From positions 1 through 64,000 of IMG/VR virus record IMGVR_UViG_3300020193_000011: DNA of 64,000 nucleotides. One strand, given 5' to 3'. Below, in pieces: positions 33,837-42,800 of the stretch. A program made the translations under genes and the position numbers. This stretch comes from a virus. The notes under the pieces are model-generated. The model saw nothing but the letters and a program-made list of their open reading frames with translations. It did not search any database and was not told the origin of the DNA. Each line of letters opens with the position of its first letter. The first letter of the stretch is position 1.

Positions 33837-35108
33837 TTAGTTATCAAGCCAAATTGAATATTCTGAAGTAACCCCATTAACTGGATGAATGAACATTAGG
33901 TGTTGCGACGGTCTGCACATAGAGTTATAAAACTCCTGCGCATAAGTATTTGTGCTTTCCGGAGAACCAGATACTCTTAAGGTTGATGTGCCAATTGTCA
34001 TCTTTGACTGCTGATGATAATGACCCATAAAGACATCTTCAAATTCTTCGGGGATGGCCCCATCTTTCCAGCCCATCACCTTTCTATAGTAAGAGGTGAC
34101 CGTATTTGGTGACGGCATTTGATCACCGTGAATAAGAAGACTTTTATATGAACCAATTTGATCAACGGCATACCAGTGTCTTTCGCCTCGACCATCTGGT
34201 ATATTAAAAGTTACTCTTGGTTCATTGTTGAATATAAGACTAATTATTTTATAAAGCAGTCTGTCCATATTTGATTCTGGATCATACATTTTTCTGTTTC
34301 GTCCACCAACAGAACCATGATTTCCTATTACTCCCGTAACATTTATTTTATCAAAAGTTTTTAATGCGGTTATTATAAATTTTGACAAAATTTCTGGTCC
34401 GTTTATCCCTACTTGCCTATAAATACCAGAGTCTAGCAGGTGACTTTGTCCTGGAAAAATTTCTTCACCCTCAACAATATCGCCCAAAAGCCACAAATGA
34501 AGAGTGTCAACAGGATGGTCTGCTCTTTGCATGTCAACTATTTTAAGCATTTTTTCGGTATAAATATCAATTCTTTCAGCTAAAACATCGGAATTATAGT
34601 CGGGGGTTAATTTGCCCAGTTGCCAATCAGAGAACACCGCAACAGCGACCTCTGTGTCGCCGCTCCCACGCTTGATTATCTGTTTTGTTTTGGGGACAAT
34701 TATATTGGCGTTAGCAAAAGCATCATATGCGGCAGCATAAATTGCGTTTATGATTTCAGCTTTTGAGTGCCTATACTTGTCTATTGATCTTGATAATCTT
34801 TTATTTTCAGACCTAAGAAAATCTATTGTATTAGAAGCGATTGTTTGCTCTGGGCGTTGCAATGAATTAATATTGTTATTTAAACCCGTTTGTTCTTCCT
34901 CTATTTCATCAAAAGTATCATAAAAAGATTCTTGCCCTGTTGCAAAATACATAGAGGCTTCATCTTCTTCAATCTCTTTTGTAAAAAAATTATCTGCCAT
35001 AATTAAGCCCGGAACATTCTCGTCTCCGTCAAGCACGCCTCTTGCGTGTCTCATGTTTTTTGCTTTAATTATGTGCGTTTTGGTGACAAGGAAAATCTTG
35101 TCTGACAT
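33837..35108 (-). CDS. Calcineurin-like metallophosphoesterase
   Basis: The 423-residue protein contains the metallophosphoesterase motifs in order: SDWQLGK (about 158-164, the usual D-x-H becomes D-x-Q), LLGDIVEGEE (about 208-217), VIGNHGSVGG, LLIHGDQM and MGHYHQQ. A helical N-terminal region of about 130 residues precedes the domain. The histidine of the first motif is replaced, so metal binding may be altered or the enzyme may belong to a variant group. Its place inside the tail block, between baseplate J and the giant fibre gene, suggests a virion or assembly role. A nucleic-acid or nucleotide phosphatase function is equally possible. Confidence 0.8.
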   Translation of the reverse strand: MSDKIFLVTKTHIIKAKNMRHARGVLDGDENVPGLIMADNFFTKEIEEDEASMYFATGQESFYDTFDEIEEEQTGLNNNINSLQRPEQTIASNTIDFLRSENKRLSRSIDKYRHSKAEIINAIYAAAYDAFANANIIVPKTKQIIKRGSGDTEVAVAVFSDWQLGKLTPDYNSDVLAERIDIYTEKMLKIVDMQRADHPVDTLHLWLLGDIVEGEEIFPGQSHLLDSGIYRQVGINGPEILSKFIITALKTFDKINVTGVIGNHGSVGGRNRKMYDPESNMDRLLYKIISLIFNNEPRVTFNIPDGRGERHWYAVDQIGSYKSLLIHGDQMPSPNTVTSYYRKVMGWKDGAIPEEFEDVFMGHYHQQSKMTIGTSTLRVSGSPESTNTYAQEFYNSMCRPSQHLMFIHPVNGVTSEYSIWLDN

Positions 35109-35127
35109 ATATACCGCTCTTTCAGTT

Positions 35128-36297
35128 CTAATATCCTGTAGAAGACATTATAACAGAAAAAATATCAACAGTTCCAGCTATCATGTACTGTCTTTCAGAT
35201 GCAAGAGTAAATGCGCCTTTTGGAATTTCTTGCCCTCTTGCCGTCAAACTAAGAAGATTCACTGACGTAATAAAATCGGAAGATCCCCTTATCTGTGATT
35301 CAATATCGGAAAATGTCAATGTTCCGCCAATGGTAAATGAATTTAAATATCTTTTGACAAAAATTTTTGCTTGATTTTCAAGAGCAAGTACTGCGGCCGC
35401 AGACAAACCCTGGGGGAGAACAATGCTTGCGGAAACGTTAATCGGCACTCTTTCTGCTATCCTTATATTGAGTTTGATGCCGACTGGTTTTCTTGGCGAA
35501 ATATTGTCTAGCACGTTTTGAACAAAAGACGGGCTAATCGTCTGACTTTCTGGAACAACTATAACATCACAAGATCCCATCCCATAAGATGATTCTCTTA
35601 TTCTCACGTCCCTAACGCCAGGGAGTGCAAGTGTGTTCAATCGCATAGATTCAGCTGTTCCATATGATTTTTCTTTTATGGAAAAAGCGATTCTTCTTCT
35701 GAATGAATCGTCACTTTCCATGCCCGGCATTGCATGAATCTCCTTGGTATTCGTACAAAAAATTATCGAACCATCCAATGAAGAAAAATTATGTTTTGTT
35801 AAAGTATTTTTTGCGGCTGTATAATTTTGTTGGTTAAAAGAAGGAGAAATTCTTCCATATGCCCTGGTGGTGCCCGCAATAATTGTAACCGAATCTACTA
35901 GCTTGTATTGAAATTGTTTAGATGCAAATTCTGTTACGTCGTTATAAATTAAAGTATTTTTTGGAACAACTATATCTGAGCCAGATGGTGCCGTGATGTA
36001 AAACTCAATATTATAACTTAATCTATCCTGTTCTACCTCTGGAGACACCGCCTTTCTTCTGACGCCATAGAGTTCCCCAATAAGATCCAAGGATCTTCCC
36101 GAAGCTGTGGCCATGGAAGTCTGATCAACACTAAATTTTAAAGCCTCATATAAATCGCCTACTTCAACGGCGATTGATTCGGCAAAGGCTCTTGCTATTG
36201 AGCCAGGATACGTGGCGGTAATGCCAGCATTTTTTTCTAATGAGTTCATTATTCTACCCAAGATTTCAGTTTTTGTTTTGCTATACACGATTGGCAT
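35128..36297 (-). CDS. Baseplate J-like (gp6-like) wedge protein
   Basis: A 389-residue protein. It has the N-terminal KTEILGRIMNSLEKNAGITA and the ATASGRSLDLIGELYGVRR motif, typical of the first domain of baseplate J family proteins. Then come DSFRRRIAFSIKEKSYGTAE with PGVRDVRI and a late PVGIKLNIRIAERVPI, all matching the J-like family. It would dimerise to form the ring of the baseplate. The neighbours gp25-like and the spike base give the conserved order of contractile-tail baseplates. Confidence 0.88.
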   Translation of the reverse strand: MPIVYSKTKTEILGRIMNSLEKNAGITATYPGSIARAFAESIAVEVGDLYEALKFSVDQTSMATASGRSLDLIGELYGVRRKAVSPEVEQDRLSYNIEFYITAPSGSDIVVPKNTLIYNDVTEFASKQFQYKLVDSVTIIAGTTRAYGRISPSFNQQNYTAAKNTLTKHNFSSLDGSIIFCTNTKEIHAMPGMESDDSFRRRIAFSIKEKSYGTAESMRLNTLALPGVRDVRIRESSYGMGSCDVIVVPESQTISPSFVQNVLDNISPRKPVGIKLNIRIAERVPINVSASIVLPQGLSAAAVLALENQAKIFVKRYLNSFTIGGTLTFSDIESQIRGSSDFITSVNLLSLTARGQEIPKGAFTLASERQYMIAGTVDIFSVIMSSTGY

Positions 36298-36310
36298 TGT
36301 TTGCTCCTAT

Positions 36311-36694
36311 TTAAATTTCTTGAGTTATAGAAAGGGTAATTGGCTCTATTGAATTGTCTTCAATATGTACATCAAACCTAATCGCCGTTGGGGAGGTTGG
36401 AACAGCGTCTATGGAAATCGATCTTCCTTTGAAAATTCCCCCCTGAGTTTCGTTTTCCAAGGCTTGTCTTATTATCCTTTTGCCTATTTCGCCAGTTGTC
36501 ACGCTCTGCGGCATACCTCTAAGCATTGATAGGTCGCAACCAAGCCTTGGGTAAACCGTAAAATCATTTGGTTCTGTCATTAAACGAATAAAAATTTGTT
36601 GCGTGTCTCTTTGCGCTTTGTTTTGAATCAAAGCTATATCTTTGTTGCTAGACAACTTGATATCTCCGTCGTATCCTAAGTGAAAATCAGGCAT
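36311..36694 (-). CDS. gp25-like baseplate wedge protein
   Basis: A 127-residue protein of the gp25/GpW family: LSSNKDIALIQNKAQRDTQQ near the start, then MTEPNDFTVYPRLGCDLSM (with the E-P-x-x-F-x-x-x-P-x-x-G pattern of the family), and the C-terminal beta part. It forms the wedge core that starts sheath assembly in contractile tails. It overlaps the preceding gene by one base and sits 13 bases before baseplate J. Confidence 0.88.
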   Translation of the reverse strand: MPDFHLGYDGDIKLSSNKDIALIQNKAQRDTQQIFIRLMTEPNDFTVYPRLGCDLSMLRGMPQSVTTGEIGKRIIRQALENETQGGIFKGRSISIDAVPTSPTAIRFDVHIEDNSIEPITLSITQEI

Positions 36695-37383
36695 TATTTG
36701 TCCAAATCATTTTTTATCCATGGAAAATTCTCTAAACTGTCTGGGTTATTTAAATCATTGTTTTCAATTTTATCTAAAGCCTGTTCAAAACTATATCCAT
36801 TTAACATTAAATCAATCAATGAAACAACTTCCGAATCACTGTGCGTTTTAGCATAGGCGTTTATTAAATTTTTTTGCTCTAGCGTAAGCCCGTTTGAATC
36901 GGATGTATTTAAAGAATCATTTTTCAACGACAAGCCTAAGCCATATTCACCCATAATAGTAATGGCGCTTTGTTCTTGAGTTTGGGTAAATTGTTCCAAA
37001 TTGTTTAAAAAATGATTCGATTTGTAATATGCCGGATTATTTGAAAAATCGTTTGTTTTTAATAAAGCTGGTTCATTATATACATCCGATGCTGGATTAA
37101 AAGACTTTCCGTTCCACCTTAATCCGTCATCGTCTCGGCAGAAAAATTTAATTGAGTCTGCAATAATAGAAACACTTCTGGTGTTTGGATTTAAAATCAA
37201 ACCTATACCTGGGGCGGCAAAAATCTCTATTTCTCCAGAGTCTGCGATCCTTATGAAACCCTTATTGTCTGGATGGGTTATTCCAACTTCCCTATTGGAA
37301 AATTCTTTTCTTCTTTTGAGTTCAAAACCCTCATCAAAAACATTTGGTTTTTGCGATATCTCCTCGTTGTTATATTGTGGCAT
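36694..37383 (-). CDS. Baseplate-region protein of unknown function
   Basis: A 229-residue protein. The first half is beta-rich, with HPDNKGFIRIADSGEIEIFA then PGIGLILNPNTRSVSIIADS, like the stacked strands seen in spike or baseplate proteins. The second half is helical and Asn-rich (LIDLMLNGYSFEQALDKIEN). It lies between the spike base and gp25, so it probably attaches to the spike or the wedge. No family name can be given. Confidence 0.55.
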   Translation of the reverse strand: MPQYNNEEISQKPNVFDEGFELKRRKEFSNREVGITHPDNKGFIRIADSGEIEIFAAPGIGLILNPNTRSVSIIADSIKFFCRDDDGLRWNGKSFNPASDVYNEPALLKTNDFSNNPAYYKSNHFLNNLEQFTQTQEQSAITIMGEYGLGLSLKNDSLNTSDSNGLTLEQKNLINAYAKTHSDSEVVSLIDLMLNGYSFEQALDKIENNDLNNPDSLENFPWIKNDLDK

Positions 37384-37387
37384 GGTG

Positions 37388-37750
37388 TTAGCTCATGTAC
37401 TTGGGAACGCCAGTATCTACGGACGTATTTCTTACATTTTTATGTGAGTGAATTTCATTAAAATACATTATAATATACGGACCTTCTTCATGCTGGTCCC
37501 TAAAACCCACAAGACATCTTGTTCCTGGAGAGGGTGCTACCGATTGTATTCCGTATGTAAACGGACACGGAACATTGGGAAGTATGTTTCCCACAACGCT
37601 TGAGTATTTCTCGTCAACCATAACTGTTGCAGTATTGTTGTGAGAATTATAGCCCATAACAGTTCCAGGTCTATTTTTAATTTCTTTAAATTTTGAGTCT
37701 TCAATTTGATCGGTAATTTTTTTATCAAATTTTGGATAATTGATGGGCAT
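37388..37750 (-). CDS. Baseplate spike base, gp5 OB-fold-like
   Basis: A 120-residue beta-rich protein: RPGTVMGYNSHNNTATVMVD, then VGNILPNVPCPFTYGIQSVA and PSPGTRCLVGFRDQHEEGPYI. This is the pattern of the small OB-fold of gp5 and GpV spike proteins (a G-x-V start, a central N-P turn and P-x-x-G-x-x-V-x-V-x-F). It should make the trimeric base of the spike. The lysozyme part usually fused to it in T4 is instead in the following gene. Confidence 0.7.
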   Translation of the reverse strand: MPINYPKFDKKITDQIEDSKFKEIKNRPGTVMGYNSHNNTATVMVDEKYSSVVGNILPNVPCPFTYGIQSVAPSPGTRCLVGFRDQHEEGPYIIMYFNEIHSHKNVRNTSVDTGVPKYMS

Positions 37751-37764
37751 GACGCTCCTCTTTC

Positions 37765-39813
37765 TTATACATTTTCATCGTAATATTCTCCGTTCATCCA
37801 GTCCTCAATATACGGAAATGGTTTGTCTCCTTTAAATTTATCTCTAATCCATTTTTTTAAATAATCTATTTTGTTGCCATTAGCAGTATATACCTCTGAT
37901 ATTACAGAAAAATATACTCTATTAATAAAGCCATAGGTTCCTTTATAGTCACCCCACGGCCCAAAAATATAGCTATCAAACTGTTGATTATTTTTTATTT
38001 TTTGATAAGCGCGTTTATCGTCAGCGCAAACAGCAAGTGCGTAAGCTTGGTTGTATGGAATAAATATTCTTTGATCCACCGTTGATCTGGTAGCTTTGCG
38101 TGTTTCAACTGCGCTTGCAAGCTCAGATGTTGATAGGCCCTCCTGGAGAGAATACGCCAATTTAAAACCCAATACATTCTCATCATTTGGATATTTTAAA
38201 AAAAATGTTTTTGAGCCATGTGCCGCTGGAAGCAAATTGATTTGAAATAAACCAAAAGAAAAATCTTTGCTTTTTCTACTCTCATTCAACTGTCCTGGTC
38301 TAAACTTAGATTCTCTTTCTGCAATTCCAACAAATATTGCAGCGACTTCTGGACTATACAAATTGATTGTAATCAACATTTTGTATATTTCATCTGGGGA
38401 AAGAGCTGCATCTGGTTTACTGAAATAATTTATTTTTAGTTTGTCAAAGTTTGTATCTGAAATTCTGTCCACGCTACCATAAAAATCATTGTTACTTGAA
38501 AGTGGTCGCAATTCTGACTGGGTCAAAAAAGACCCCGCTCTTTTTGCGCTGAAACTTATGTGGATGTGATTCCTGTGGCTTGAGTCGCAAGCAAAATTAA
38601 CGTATGGAGAAAGTCCTTTATATTTTTCTCTTACGGCCGAATTTGCGTCTTCTAAACCTTTTTCTAATACACCCAATTCAGTGGCTAGTTGATCGTGCAC
38701 TACAATCAAATCCGGATGCAGCTCTCTTGGTAATTTTTGAAGCGTAGACAAAAGCAAATCCAAACCTTTTCTATAGGAATCTAAGTTTGTAACTAAATCT
38801 GTTGACGTACTAGCGTCAGTTCCTACCGAGTGTATGTCGTATCCTCTTCCAAACGAATGATCTGAAATGGAATTATTTTCTGCGGTTAGGCCAGAAAAAT
38901 TTGGCCCGATTATGCCTCTATCAGTTCCTTGGCCGCCCTTGATATATATTGAATTTGTCAACTGCAACAAAAGCTCAAGAAGAGCTGCGGATACGTGACA
39001 ATTTTTTGTGCCAGTGCCAAGATATTCTTTTGCTAGCGGTATTGGGGCTCCACGGCCGTTATCAAAATAAGTTCCTTCTTGATAAAGCCCAAAACTTAAG
39101 CCACTTAGCTGTTGATGTGCTTTATTTTTGTCAAAATCAATTTGAAACATGTATATGTTTCCGCCAAAATTAGTTTTTTTATTTAATTCTGCTATTTTAG
39201 TCGCGTAAATTTGTTTTTCTGATTCAGTCAAGTTTTCTAATAATGCAATTTGTCTTGAGCCACCATTAAAAGATTCCGCATTTGGTTCTGCGGCGTAACC
39301 ACTGAGGCTATGTGGATATGTTGTACCGTCGCTGCTGCCCACCATGCCACCAGAGCCAGTGTCTAAGGTTGTCGAATTTATAACTGTATCATTCAAGGCT
39401 TTGATCGTCGCCTCAAATCCACTAGGAGCTAGGCCGGTTGTTATAACCGATTGTTTCATTATTTCTGCACGGGCTGCTGCGCCAGTTAAATATTTTGAGT
39501 TGGTTGGATCGTCTGGATCGGGTATCTTAACATCGTCGTCAATCTCCGCACGAGATGCTATGATTGAATGCAAAGCGGATTGTGTTGATTGAGCATAGGC
39601 TGCGGTTACAAAAGCCGGATTCCTAAATAAACCATCCCCTTGCAATAATTTTGCGGGGTCTGCACTCCTAAGCGTTCTATCTTTCATCGGTTGTTTGGAC
39701 ATCGTAGTATTTTTAATTACTACTTCTCCGTTGGGATAAAAATGAGAACCAACTTTATCTACGATACTTTTAGTGCTTGATAAATCAGATCCATCAAATT
39801 CAAAATCTGACAT
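37765..39813 (-). CDS. Tail lysin with M15-like peptidase and lysozyme-like domains
   Basis: A 682-residue protein with two wall-degrading modules. At about 318-420 there is an M15-type zinc site: SDHSFGRGYDIHS (S-x-H-x2-G-x2-x-D form) and later DSSHRNHIHISF (H-x-H). At about 490-620 there is a lysozyme/transglycosylase-like fold, with a probable catalytic Glu in VGIAERESKFRPGQ and the SFGLFQINLLP motif. The first 220 residues are of unknown function. It would cut peptide cross-links and glycan strands when the tail contacts the cell. Dual activity in one protein is rare but known in tail lysins. Confidence 0.8.
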   Translation of the reverse strand: MSDFEFDGSDLSSTKSIVDKVGSHFYPNGEVVIKNTTMSKQPMKDRTLRSADPAKLLQGDGLFRNPAFVTAAYAQSTQSALHSIIASRAEIDDDVKIPDPDDPTNSKYLTGAAARAEIMKQSVITTGLAPSGFEATIKALNDTVINSTTLDTGSGGMVGSSDGTTYPHSLSGYAAEPNAESFNGGSRQIALLENLTESEKQIYATKIAELNKKTNFGGNIYMFQIDFDKNKAHQQLSGLSFGLYQEGTYFDNGRGAPIPLAKEYLGTGTKNCHVSAALLELLLQLTNSIYIKGGQGTDRGIIGPNFSGLTAENNSISDHSFGRGYDIHSVGTDASTSTDLVTNLDSYRKGLDLLLSTLQKLPRELHPDLIVVHDQLATELGVLEKGLEDANSAVREKYKGLSPYVNFACDSSHRNHIHISFSAKRAGSFLTQSELRPLSSNNDFYGSVDRISDTNFDKLKINYFSKPDAALSPDEIYKMLITINLYSPEVAAIFVGIAERESKFRPGQLNESRKSKDFSFGLFQINLLPAAHGSKTFFLKYPNDENVLGFKLAYSLQEGLSTSELASAVETRKATRSTVDQRIFIPYNQAYALAVCADDKRAYQKIKNNQQFDSYIFGPWGDYKGTYGFINRVYFSVISEVYTANGNKIDYLKKWIRDKFKGDKPFPYIEDWMNGEYYDENV

Positions 39814-39814
39814 T

Positions 39815-42800
39815 TTAATAGCCTCCTACCTCTCTGGGGATTGCCATAAGCTCTTGTGTTGTATACAATGCTGGCCCCTTGATTGCCGTAAGCCCCTTTG
39901 TATAAACTGAAGCCAGCCCAGATATGACTAGTTCCCAATTAAGTGTTATTGGGTTTCCGTCATCATAGTACTCGTCCCAAGCGGCCATTGGCCATTCTGA
40001 TGTTTTTTCATATACCCTATTCAAAATAACAAGGGCGAATAGAGCGTCGAACGTCTTTTTCTCGATGTTCGTTAGGTTATTGAGGGGATCGCCTGCTCCC
40101 AAAGAAGTGAAGTGCATAAACCCGTTTGTTGGTATCGAATTATACAAAGGCGGTGAAAGAGTAAAAACCGCCTGTTCTTCCAGAATAGCGTTGTATAAAA
40201 GCTCATATCTTGTATATATGACCGATTGTGGGTTAATTAGTTCTTTCACTTTATCTTTTACATAAGCTATAGAATTAGATGTTGATTCTGGTATGCTCAA
40301 AAATATCGACCTTATTTTTAAGTAAGTTGAATCATATATTGCTTTATCCGTTTTATAAAACACACTAGCCATATATCTGTCATCATACTTTTGATCGTTG
40401 TTTTTTGTGTATGCTATTTGATAATTTTCTGGATTATTGTAAACGGCGCCTGCTTCAAAATCGTCGGCTGTTAGAATCATTTGCGGATTGTTTGGACTTA
40501 TTCGTAATACAAAAAGTTTTCCTTCTAGAGCTTGCCTCACATAATGAAGAGCCTTAGACGCAGGTGAATTGGGATTGATAATTGCAATACTTGATGTAAT
40601 ATTGTTTTTGTTAAGTTCCGGTGTTTGCACGCCTTCAAATCTTATGGTGTAAGACTTTCCACCACCTATAATATCTCTAACCACAATCGTGTCACCGTCT
40701 TTATAATGTTCAGCTTTAACTATAACTTTAAAAAATTCCCTAAGGCCAGTTTTTTCTGGACCAAGACCAGAATATTTTAAAATTTCTGATTGCACTATGG
40801 CGTTCTCCAAGCTGATGTATTTTACGAGATCGGATATTTCTTTTTCCTTGTAACCCATACTCTTAAATATATCATCAGATCTAACATAAGCGTGCCCTGC
40901 TTCTGTTTTAACATTTGTTTTTACCCCCAAAATTCCTGGAAGAAGTCTCTTTGAATGGAATTTGCCCACAACCATTCCTTGAAAATTGGACAATCCTCCG
41001 TCCATTGGTTTTCCATTTTTGGAAAGATACTGTATGTAGCAACCGTGTTGATCCAAAACATTCTCTCTCACCCACTTCCATGCGCCCCAAGCTGCGTCGG
41101 TTGCCAACGCAAGGCCTCCACCAACAAACGCTCCGGCAACAGGGTTAACCATGCTTACGGCAACAGTTGCAGTGGCTGTTACTGCCGGCATCACCAGGCC
41201 AGCAAAAATTGCCGCTCCCATACCGCCGCTTTCTATTTTGCCGGTATTTGCTTTTATTAATTCTTTTATTTTTTCCGAAGTATCCGGCAGTGCGTCGGCG
41301 AGTTGATTGGCTTGAATGTCCTTCAACAAAGCTGTATGGCCATGCGTGTACTGCAGCCCCCCGACCATTTGGTCCTTGAGCATGTCGGCCAAATTGTCAA
41401 TTGATACCGATCCATTTACGGTCAATCTACTGTTGTTTGATTTGTTGGCCAAAAGAAGACGCGCATCATTTCGAAGATTTTGCATGCTGAAATGGGCGGC
41501 GCACCAAGACGACATAAACCATCTCGATGGGTCATTCACGGAGACAAATGCATTAGGTGTTATCGTGGTGACAAAACCAGTTTCTGGGGTGAAATGATGA
41601 ACAACTTGTTCAACTTCAAAAATTCCATATATTCTTTCATACACATCAGCCAAATAGACAATATCATGAGGCCTTATATCTGCATTTCCTATTATGATTA
41701 TTTCTCCGCCATAAAGATCTTTTAACGATTCTTTCAAATACGAAAGAGCGACTCGTCTTGCTGTCAATTCATCGGGCTCGCCTTGGGCGTGTTTAGAAAT
41801 ACCCCTAAATGTTTCAAATGGATGGAAGATTGGATGCAATACCCCCCAAACCCCTTCGCCTTTTGGATTGTCCCAATACAAACCAGTTTCTACGGTTTTT
41901 TCAATTTGCTTTTCCGGTGGCGCCGATTTGTCCAACGAAACTGTAACGGGAAATTTGCCATCAGAAACTGCTGTTATTTGTGTTGCAACTCGTCCGTTTT
42001 CTTTAATGTTATTTGCGATAATATGCGTAAACGAACTTATGTAATGCATTCTTTGAAACGGCTCTCTTATCTCAACAACCGGTTCACCATATTCTCTTGT
42101 GAAGGGGTTGTCGACCGCTCTCAACAAAGTGCCTGGTCTTCCCAAAGAATAGTAAATGGAATCGTTGTACGCTTTATTTAAGATGTTTGCTTGTCTACTA
42201 AAATTTTCAATATTTTGCAGACCGTAACCAACTTGGGCCATTGAAACTCTAAACATATTTAAAAGATTTCCAAGCACGGTGTCAAATGCATTGAAAATAG
42301 GCCCTATAGTTTTGTCATAAAATTTAATTGCATCTTCCCCAATTCCAGTAACCCAGTTGCTTGCGTTGCTGCCTTCTTTTGCGTTTTTTTGCAATAACTT
42401 AATAAACGTTTTGTTATCTTTTGCATATTCTGCTTCGTAGTCTATGAATGCGTGAAAAATCGGATCTACCCCCTTAAAACTCCATTGATCATTGTCGTTA
42501 CCAAAAACATTAAAAGCTGCCAATCCAGCCGCTAATGTTGCTGTTGCTGGATTAAGGTATAGAGCTGCATTTGCGGCGGAGGCAAATCCGGTTGCACTAT
42601 ACCTTTTCTTATCCGGTCTTAAAACCAACCATGCTCTTGCGTACGGATCTGACCACATCTTTTGCCTGAATATTCCAACCAACAATAAGAATAATTGTTT
42701 TGGACTTTCAATTTTGGCAATAAGTTCTTTGGCTTCTTTTTCTGTTCTGCTTGATTTTGATTCTTTGCCAAATTTTTCTGCGATTCTTTCATAAACGTTC

